Source: a virus
Virus record (IMG/VR): IMGVR_UViG_3300045739_000013
Location: 1 to 24,461 of that record
Direction: 5' to 3' (one strand)
Length of the DNA stretch: 24,461 nt
Part shown: one piece after another, positions 20,842 through 24,461 of the stretch
Layout of the letters: the number at the start of each line of letters is the position of its first letter
Numbering within the stretch: position 1 is the stretch's first letter
The notes under the pieces: generated by a model
Told to the model about the DNA's origin: nothing
Databases searched by the model: none
Seen by the model: the letters and a program-made list of their open reading frames with translations, nothing else
Program-made: the position numbers and the translations under genes

Positions 20842-21804
20842 CTAGCTGACCGCAGCGTTGAAGAAGTAGCCCAGCTCGGACGAAATGACCTTCTGCGCGA
20901 AGGCCGACTCGGCCTCGATGCGATCTGAAGCATTCCGTTCCAGGCGGAACCGCTTGATGCGGATACCGTCGCTACCCTGCCCGATGAGACCCGTCCAATT
21001 GAACGTGTATCCGGCAGCCGGAGTGTTGAGTCCCGGTGACGAAGGCGTGTAGCACATCAGAGCGTTCTTCCCGAAGTTGAAGCTGTACGAAGCAGTTTCA
21101 CCTTCAGCAGCCGTGTTCCTCACTGACCAGGCGACGAGCACCCGGTCCACTCCGATCATGGAAGCCAACTGGGCCTCCGACCACAAGGCCGGGGTTCCGG
21201 TGGTGGCTCCACCGCTGACCCTGGCGAGAAAGTCCGGGTGATCCTGGAGCTTGTTCCACACCTCGGGTCCGAGGACCAGGGTGTTGGGCTTCAGGGCCGT
21301 CGTTTCTGCCATGGTCATAACAGCGGTACGCATGTCGGAGATCGGGTCACCGTTGACGTAGTCGTCCCACTTGTTGGTGGGCGTCAGGTCGGTTCCCCAG
21401 ACTCCGGTCGTGAAGAAGTTCGACACCCAGTCCTGCTCGTACTTCTGAAGCAGGTGGGTGGTGACGAACTGGGTGGCATCGCTATCGAGCGCGATCTGAC
21501 TGTCGGCGTTGGCACGGGTCTGATCGTCTATGTCCTTGTGGATGGCGTAGACGTCAGTCGTGAAGTTGCCAGTCGTCAGCTCGTAGCCCGACCCGGCGCT
21601 CTCAGCTCCCGGCCCACGGAGTTCAGCCTCCGTCTTGAACCAGTAGCTCCGGTCGTAGATCCAGTACTTGTCGCTCTTGTTAGCGACGTTGACCGGAGGG
21701 AAGACCGAGCGCGCGACGAACTTGTCTGCGGACTGCGAGAACCGCACACTCATGTTGGTGAGCGCTACATCGAGATGTAGGTCCGACATTGTCGGTTGGG
21801 GCAT
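20842..21804 (-). CDS. Major capsid protein
   Basis: This 320-residue protein lies between decoration and connector genes. It opens with SDLHLDVALTNMSVRFSQSA, then FVARSVFPPVNVANKSDKYW, YELTTGNFTTDVYAIHKDID, NTLVLGPEVWNKLQDHPDFL, LASMIGVDRVLVAWSVRNTA and a C-terminal GIRIKRFRLERNASDRIEAE. This is the layout of HK97-fold coat proteins in environmental siphoviruses: an N-arm without a long delta domain, a spine helix with DxDATQFVTTHL, and a late P-loop-like strand. A scaffold is supplied separately. The 56-nt leader carries a copy of the recurrent element, and the sequence just before the ATG can pair with that element. Confidence 0.92.
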   Translation of the reverse strand: MPQPTMSDLHLDVALTNMSVRFSQSADKFVARSVFPPVNVANKSDKYWIYDRSYWFKTEAELRGPGAESAGSGYELTTGNFTTDVYAIHKDIDDQTRANADSQIALDSDATQFVTTHLLQKYEQDWVSNFFTTGVWGTDLTPTNKWDDYVNGDPISDMRTAVMTMAETTALKPNTLVLGPEVWNKLQDHPDFLARVSGGATTGTPALWSEAQLASMIGVDRVLVAWSVRNTAAEGETASYSFNFGKNALMCYTPSSPGLNTPAAGYTFNWTGLIGQGSDGIRIKRFRLERNASDRIEAESAFAQKVISSELGYFFNAAVS

Positions 21805-21805
21805 T

Positions 21806-21842
21806 CGCCTCTATGTCCTTTCTGCAAAGACGCTCAGAGGCG
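21806..21842 (-). promoter_or_regulatory. 7-bp pairing that can mask the capsid gene start
   Basis: CGCCTCT (21842 to 21836 on the transcript) is perfectly complementary to AGAGGCG (21812 to 21806), which ends one base before the capsid ATG. The 5' arm lies inside the recurrent leader element, so the two folds exclude each other. The 23-nt loop contains an AAAGGA that could also serve as ribosome binding site. Confidence 0.5.
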
Positions 21843-21845
21843 TTC
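21829..21845 (-). promoter_or_regulatory. Recurrent leader element, copy upstream of the capsid gene
   Basis: Transcript sense GAACGCC-TCT-GAGCGTC, ending 24 nt before the capsid ATG. The stem is ACGC/GCGU with all Watson-Crick pairs, then a bulged A and a C-G pair. A-U replaces the G-C pair of other copies. Confidence 0.6.
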
Positions 21846-21860
21846 GTGCTCGGTTTCCTA

Positions 21861-22250
21861 TTACGTGGTGCCGATGGCGGCGAGTTGTACGGACAGGATC
21901 CGACCGGTTGACCCGGACGATCCCCTGACCACACGACCACGACTGAGGAAGTCGGTCGAAGGGGCGGCAGCCATACCGTTGGTGCTGGCACCAACCGGGT
22001 CTCCCGTCGCAATCGTGCTTCCAGCGGCCTGAACTTTGGTGATGCCATTTATCATCACGGTTCCGGCCTCACCGTCGTAAGTGGGTTTGTTCTGGAGGAC
22101 ACCAATGACGTGGCCCTCCGTGGTCGGTGCAATCAGCTCGCCATTGGCGTCCAACTGCACGAACCTGTACTGCCAGTTCACCGAGGTGGTGGACAGGACA
22201 GCAGTGCTGGCCGGATGTGTGACCATCTGGCCGGGAAATTCAACAGCCAT
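21861..22250 (-). CDS. Head decoration protein, DUF2190-like
   Basis: The protein has 129 residues of beta structure: MVTHPASTAVLSTTSVNWQY, RFVQLDANGELIAPTTEGHV, IGVLQNKPTYDGEAGTVMIN, GITKVQAAGSTIATGDPVGA. The 'xGHVIGVLQNKP ... AGTVMINGITKV' core is typical of DUF2190-like or lambda gpD-like head-stabilising proteins encoded just before the capsid gene. The ATG follows TAGGAG, where the TAG is the scaffold stop, 7 nt spacer. It likely binds the outside of the expanded capsid. Confidence 0.8.
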   Translation of the reverse strand: MAVEFPGQMVTHPASTAVLSTTSVNWQYRFVQLDANGELIAPTTEGHVIGVLQNKPTYDGEAGTVMINGITKVQAAGSTIATGDPVGASTNGMAAAPSTDFLSRGRVVRGSSGSTGRILSVQLAAIGTT

Positions 22251-22260
22251 TGAACCCCTC

Positions 22261-22869
22261 CTAGGCGTTTCTCAGAGCGGACTTGCGTTCATTCTGGTAC
22301 TGGTCGTACAGGTCTGGGCGCTTCTCCCAAATGGTGGCCTCAGCCTCTTCCAGCGATTTGCTGGGATCGGCTTCGACCATGCGCTTGGCGAGCACCGTTA
22401 CCTCTTCCTGAGCGTTGGTAGGCCCAACACCGTTTGCTCCGACTTCTCCCAGGAGAGCTGACTTCTCGACTCGGGCTGACGCTGTGGCGAGCGCACCCTC
22501 GACGGCAGAAGCCAGTTCGGGGTTGAAGTCGTTGAGCTGCCGGAGAAGCGGCCCGAACTCGTTGGCGTCCTCGATCACCGCGTCGTAGGTGGCCGCCTTA
22601 GCGATGAACGCGGCGTCGGCGGCGGCTTCACGCTGTGCTTCGAGCGCAGCTTCAGCTTTCTCCAACCGCTCACGGTCAGCTTTCACAATGGCGGCTACTT
22701 CGACGGGGAGTTCGCTGAGCGCCTTCGAGACGAGCATCTCTTCGGCTTCTTCAACGGGACGAAGCTGTTCGAGTTCTGTTTCCAGTTCCTCGACGTAAGC
22801 GAGCACCTCTTCCACCTGTTCGGGGGAGAGGATGTCGTCCGGCTGATCTGCCTGAGTGTCGTCTGGCAT
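22261..22869 (-). CDS. Nested scaffold protein from an internal start
   Basis: The ATG at codon 356 of the long gene (MPDDTQADQPDDILSPEQVE) is preceded by a perfect AAGGAG with a 6-nt spacer. It would give a 202-residue acidic, coiled-coil protein covering exactly the scaffold-like part. A copy of the recurrent leader element ends 24 nt before this ATG, the same geometry as at the capsid, tail tube and other starts. The arrangement parallels lambda, where scaffold Nu3 is made from inside protease gene C. Expression is inferred, not shown. Confidence 0.68.
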   Translation of the reverse strand: MPDDTQADQPDDILSPEQVEEVLAYVEELETELEQLRPVEEAEEMLVSKALSELPVEVAAIVKADRERLEKAEAALEAQREAAADAAFIAKAATYDAVIEDANEFGPLLRQLNDFNPELASAVEGALATASARVEKSALLGEVGANGVGPTNAQEEVTVLAKRMVEADPSKSLEEAEATIWEKRPDLYDQYQNERKSALRNA

Positions 22870-23043
22870 ATCAGACTCCTTGTCTGGTAGTCCGGCGCTC
22901 TCGGCACTCAGCGTATCGTCGAACTTCTCGACGACTTCTTTGGGGAGAATACCACGGAGATCAGCCCCAGTGGCAGTATCCACGAACACATCGGCTTCCA
23001 CAAGTCCTTTAGCAAGGATGTCGAAAGCCTCGTTACTGTCCAT
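22261..23043 (-). CDS. Possible second nested start in the scaffold gene
   Basis: The ATG at codon 298 (MDSNEAFDILAKGLVEADVF) has AGAAAGGA with a 7-nt spacer and begins just after the basic linker, at a natural domain boundary. It would give a 260-residue product. No leader element copy lies upstream, so it is less supported than the start at 22869. Confidence 0.4.
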   Translation of the reverse strand: MDSNEAFDILAKGLVEADVFVDTATGADLRGILPKEVVEKFDDTLSAESAGLPDKESDMPDDTQADQPDDILSPEQVEEVLAYVEELETELEQLRPVEEAEEMLVSKALSELPVEVAAIVKADRERLEKAEAALEAQREAAADAAFIAKAATYDAVIEDANEFGPLLRQLNDFNPELASAVEGALATASARVEKSALLGEVGANGVGPTNAQEEVTVLAKRMVEADPSKSLEEAEATIWEKRPDLYDQYQNERKSALRNA

Positions 23044-23934
23044 AGTCGCATCCTTTCTAAGGGACGAAGGAGAAACGGGCTTACCCTCCACGATAGGTTT
23101 CTTGCCCTGAGACATTCTGGTCTTGTTACGTTTCTTGGCAGCGGCGAGGGCTTTGAGGGCTTTACGGCGACCGGGAGTGGACTTCGTCATGTACTTGGGA
23201 ATCAGGCCAGGGTCGTAGCCAGGGGCCTTGTCCCCACGACTTCGTCGCTTGCGCCCGGCGATTTCTCGCTCGATGGCTTCGACCACGTCTGACTCTAATT
23301 TGGACCGGTCGGCGCGGCGCAAAACATCATCGGATTGTTCCCCCACTATCCCAGCAAGTGCCTCGGCGCGGTTAGGTGATCCCTTGCGAGGTAAATTGAA
23401 GCGAACCCATAGAGGTTTTTCTGACCCACCCTCCACGCGGGAACCCGGGTACATGTCTTCGTCGATGAACCCCTCAGCGGCGAGGTTCCGTTTCGGCATT
23501 CCGGTGCTGCCACGAGCGAAGTTCCCTGCTGTGCCGATACCGACCCGGGACTGTCGCGCACGGGCGGCTTCGAGGACGGCTTTGGCGTTGGGGTCTTCCC
23601 GGACGGTGAGGTCCCGTTTCGGCTTCCTTGGCCGGGAACCCGGGTACATGTCCTTAACAGGGAACCCTTCGGCGGCAAGGTTGCGTTTCTGTTTGCCACG
23701 GGATCCTCGGGCGAAGTTGCCGGTGACACCGATACCGCGGTTACCGGAGCCACCGTGGACATCTTGGCTGGAGCCGGACTTGTGGGGACCGGGGCCACCG
23801 TGTTTGGAGATGGACCCGTCAGCCTTGAAGTATTCGATGTAGGCGTGCTGGTTGGCACCCTTGTCTACAAGATCCACTCGGTCCGTGGAGACATTTCGGA
23901 GTCGGTAACGCTTCCGTCTTTCTTCCGTAGTCAT
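22261..23934 (-). CDS. Protease-linker / scaffold fusion protein
   Basis: This is a 557-residue protein. Residues 10-40 (RLRNVSTDRVDLVDKGANQH, then YIEYFKAD) carry the 'VDLVDKGAN' signature usual at the N-terminus of XkdF-type prohead proteins, followed by GGPGPHKSGSSQDVHGG. Two 35-residue repeats lie at 67-101 and 132-166. Residues 170-290 are basic. The C-terminal ~200 residues are acidic and helical (SPEQVEEVLAYVEELETELE, ADRERLEKAEAALEAQREAA) with a C-terminal helix and basic end (NERKSALRNA), like phage scaffolds that enter and leave the procapsid. The ATG overlaps the upstream gene as ATGA. Two internal in-frame ATGs have good ribosome binding sites. It is unclear whether the long form or the nested product is the main scaffold. 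Confidence 0.75.
   Translation of the reverse strand: MTTEERRKRYRLRNVSTDRVDLVDKGANQHAYIEYFKADGSISKHGGPGPHKSGSSQDVHGGSGNRGIGVTGNFARGSRGKQKRNLAAEGFPVKDMYPGSRPRKPKRDLTVREDPNAKAVLEAARARQSRVGIGTAGNFARGSTGMPKRNLAAEGFIDEDMYPGSRVEGGSEKPLWVRFNLPRKGSPNRAEALAGIVGEQSDDVLRRADRSKLESDVVEAIEREIAGRKRRSRGDKAPGYDPGLIPKYMTKSTPGRRKALKALAAAKKRNKTRMSQGKKPIVEGKPVSPSSLRKDATMDSNEAFDILAKGLVEADVFVDTATGADLRGILPKEVVEKFDDTLSAESAGLPDKESDMPDDTQADQPDDILSPEQVEEVLAYVEELETELEQLRPVEEAEEMLVSKALSELPVEVAAIVKADRERLEKAEAALEAQREAAADAAFIAKAATYDAVIEDANEFGPLLRQLNDFNPELASAVEGALATASARVEKSALLGEVGANGVGPTNAQEEVTVLAKRMVEADPSKSLEEAEATIWEKRPDLYDQYQNERKSALRNA
22872..22886 (-). promoter_or_regulatory. Hairpin presenting the nested scaffold ribosome binding site
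   Basis: Transcript sense CAGAC-AAGGA-GTCTG is a perfect 5-bp stem with the Shine-Dalgarno in the loop and its last G in the 3' arm. It lies between the in-gene element copy and the internal ATG at 22869. Confidence 0.4.
22894..22909 (-). promoter_or_regulatory. Recurrent leader element, copy inside the scaffold gene
   Basis: Transcript sense GAGTGCC-GA-GAGCGCC, ending 24 nt before the internal scaffold ATG at 22869. It is translated in the long gene (S-A-E-S-A), yet keeps the same hairpin: GUGC with GCGC (one U-G wobble), bulged A, C-G. The first half has T where the other copies have C. Confidence 0.58.
23437..23541 (-). repeat. Second copy of a 35-residue internal repeat
   Basis: It encodes GIGTAGNFARGSTGMPKRNL, then AAEGFIDEDMYPGSR. 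About 25 of 35 residues match the copy at 23632-23736. The last ~20 bases are nearly identical while earlier codons differ synonymously, so selection on protein sequence is likely. Confidence 0.85.
23632..23736 (-). repeat. First copy of a 35-residue internal repeat
   Basis: It encodes GIGVTGNFARGSRGKQKRNL, then AAEGFPVKDMYPGSR. The start of a third unit (GSRPRKPKRDL) follows directly. The spacing between full copies is 65 residues. Confidence 0.85.
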
Positions 23935-24272
23935 GCTTCGGCCTTCGCCTTGTGGAAGGTCGTGTACGCCTCGTGATACCTGGCACGGGCATCGTTTAGC
24001 TGAGCAAGTGCTTGGTCTTCCGCGGAGACGCGGTGCGCGATTGTGTTAAGACCCGACGCCCGTGCCAGGTTCCGGTTGGCAGCGTCCACTTCTTCACGGG
24101 CAGCGCCCATGGCTTTGCGGAGTTGGTAGAGCTTCTGGTAAGCAGCGTCTTCGGGGGACGGCTTCGGGGCGGCTGGCTTCTTCGCTGCGGGCTTCTTGGC
24201 AGCCGGTTTCTTAGCCGCTGGTTTCTTCGGGGTCGAGGTGGTTTTCCTGGTAGAGGATTTCTTCTCGGCCAT
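23931..24272 (-). CDS. Small histone H1-like basic protein
   Basis: This 113-residue protein has an N-terminal tail with four tandem KKPAA units (residues 16-35) after a Ser/Thr/Lys stretch, resembling histone H1 and bacterial HU-tail repeats. Then comes a helical domain (YQKLYQLRKAMGAAREEVDA, LAQLNDARARYHEAYTTFHK). It lies between the protease and the scaffold genes. It could bind DNA in the head, or act as a scaffold cofactor; the tail alone does not decide. Its ribosome binding site (AAAGAGG, 6-nt spacer) lies in a 7-bp hairpin, and the leader also has a recurrent element copy. Confidence 0.75.
   Translation of the reverse strand: MAEKKSSTRKTTSTPKKPAAKKPAAKKPAAKKPAAPKPSPEDAAYQKLYQLRKAMGAAREEVDAANRNLARASGLNTIAHRVSAEDQALAQLNDARARYHEAYTTFHKAKAEA
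24168..24227 (-). repeat. Four 15-bp tandem repeats encoding KKPAA
   Basis: Residues 16-35 of the small basic protein are four KKPAA units in a row. Codons vary between units, so the array is maintained at protein level rather than being a fresh slippage product. Confidence 0.85.
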
Positions 24273-24275
24273 TAT

Positions 24276-24297
24276 GTGCCTCTTTCGTTGGAGGCAC
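24276..24297 (-). promoter_or_regulatory. 7-bp hairpin masking a ribosome binding site
   Basis: GTGCCTC and GAGGCAC are perfect inverted repeats with an 8-nt loop, 3 nt before the ATG of the H1-like gene. The 3' arm includes the GAGG ribosome binding site. The 5' arm overlaps the second half of the recurrent element at 24293-24308, so the two folds compete. Confidence 0.6.
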
Positions 24298-24308
24298 TCC
24301 TGGCGCTC
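24293..24308 (-). promoter_or_regulatory. Recurrent leader element, copy upstream of the H1-like gene
   Basis: Transcript sense GAGCGCC-AG-GAGTGCC, ending 20 nt before the ATG. The stem is GCGC/GUGC, then a bulged A and C-G with a 2-nt loop. A weak -10-like CATAGT lies 8 nt upstream. Confidence 0.6.
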
Positions 24309-24317
24309 TACCTGGGA

Positions 24318-24461
24318 CTATGAGAGTTCTTCTAGTCGGGCTAACCCCTGTATTGAGAACATCTTATACGTTCCGTTCTTGACTTTAGCAAAGGTTTCAG
24401 GTGGGACACGGAACCCCGCCCACCAACCGGTAGGGAGGCTGCCCGGCTGGAGACCTAGTTT
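24318..24461 (-). CDS. C-terminal end of an XkdF-like prohead protease
   Basis: The last 47 codons of a gene that enters from the right edge. GWWAGFRVPPETFAKVKNGT then YKMFSIQGLARLEELS matches the end of the XkdF putative phage serine protease family, where 'W-x-G-F-x-V-x-x-E-x-[WF]-x-K-V-K-x-G-x-Y-x-x-F-S-I-x-G' is followed by a short tail. The protease cleaves scaffold and capsid during prohead maturation. Catalytic residues lie outside the window. Position directly before the scaffold genes agrees. Confidence 0.75.
   Translation of the reverse strand, partial: KLGLQPGSLPTGWWAGFRVPPETFAKVKNGTYKMFSIQGLARLEELS

Noticed and set aside
20832-20933. Longer N-terminus for the small head protein
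   Set aside because: The extra 34 codons overlap the capsid gene, are Arg/Ser/Pro-rich like a shadow, and lack a ribosome binding site; the ATG at 20831 has TAGGAG with a 7-nt spacer.
23228-23842. Plus-strand open frame of 204 codons
   Set aside because: Antisense to the repeat and linker region of the scaffold fusion gene; Arg/Pro/Ser-rich composition indicates a shadow frame.
1-24461. tRNA genes, CRISPR arrays, insertion sequences, attachment sites
   Set aside because: I saw no cloverleaf, no regular spacer-repeat array, no transposase-like protein and no integrase; gene packing leaves almost no room for them.

Overview
The window is 24.5 kb of the virion-structure module of a tailed phage, almost certainly a siphovirus: it has a 1142-residue tape measure protein, a tail tube, a frameshifted tail chaperone and no sheath gene. 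Every gene I can support lies on the minus strand, so transcription runs from high to low coordinates. Genes are packed with 1-nt (TAATG) or 4-nt (ATGA) overlaps. The DNA is GC-rich. The large tail protein resembles the Siphovirus ReqiPepy6 Gp37-like family of actinophages, so an actinobacterial host is plausible but not proven. There is no integrase, lysis, replication, tRNA or CRISPR signal here.

Head region (24461 to about 18830): the C-terminal end of an XkdF-like prohead protease; a small lysine/alanine/proline-rich protein; a 557-residue protein whose C-terminal part looks like a scaffold and carries at least one strong internal start; a head decoration protein; the major capsid protein; a small head protein; a zinc-finger protein; a Rossmann-like protein of uncertain role; and a head-tail connector.

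Appendage block (about 18790 to 12270): roughly 6.5 kb lie between the connector and the head-closure protein, where compact siphoviruses have nothing. The block holds a SPOUT-methyltransferase-like protein, a 586-residue beta-helix/Ig protein, an 823-residue repetitive beta protein, three tiny coiled-coil or basic proteins, a 191-residue protein, a decapeptide-repeat protein and a small Ig-like protein. Head fibres or neck appendages are the most likely products.

Neck and tail (12268 to 1): head closure, an extra 63-residue ORF, an HK97 gp10-like neck protein, tail terminator, a Com-like zinc ribbon, two paralogous tail-tube proteins, the tail assembly chaperone pair (gpG and gpGT by -1 frameshift), a LysM-bearing tape measure, a distal-tail-like protein, a 1472-residue tail hub/fibre protein with a lectin-like domain inserted in a fibronectin domain, and the start of one more small gene.

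The most interesting signal is a short bipartite element, GARYGCC-N(2-3)-GAGYGYC, found five times. Each copy lies 20-31 nt upstream of a start codon: the Lys-rich protein, the nested scaffold start, the capsid protein, the 823-residue protein and the first tail-tube protein. In RNA every copy folds into the same small hairpin with a bulged A, and one base pair covaries in all five. In two copies the element also overlaps a competing 7-bp pairing that covers the region just upstream of the start. The same operon encodes a Com-like zinc ribbon, and Mu Com acts by remodelling an mRNA hairpin. Together these suggest an undescribed RNA-level control circuit for structural proteins; the protein partner is a hypothesis.
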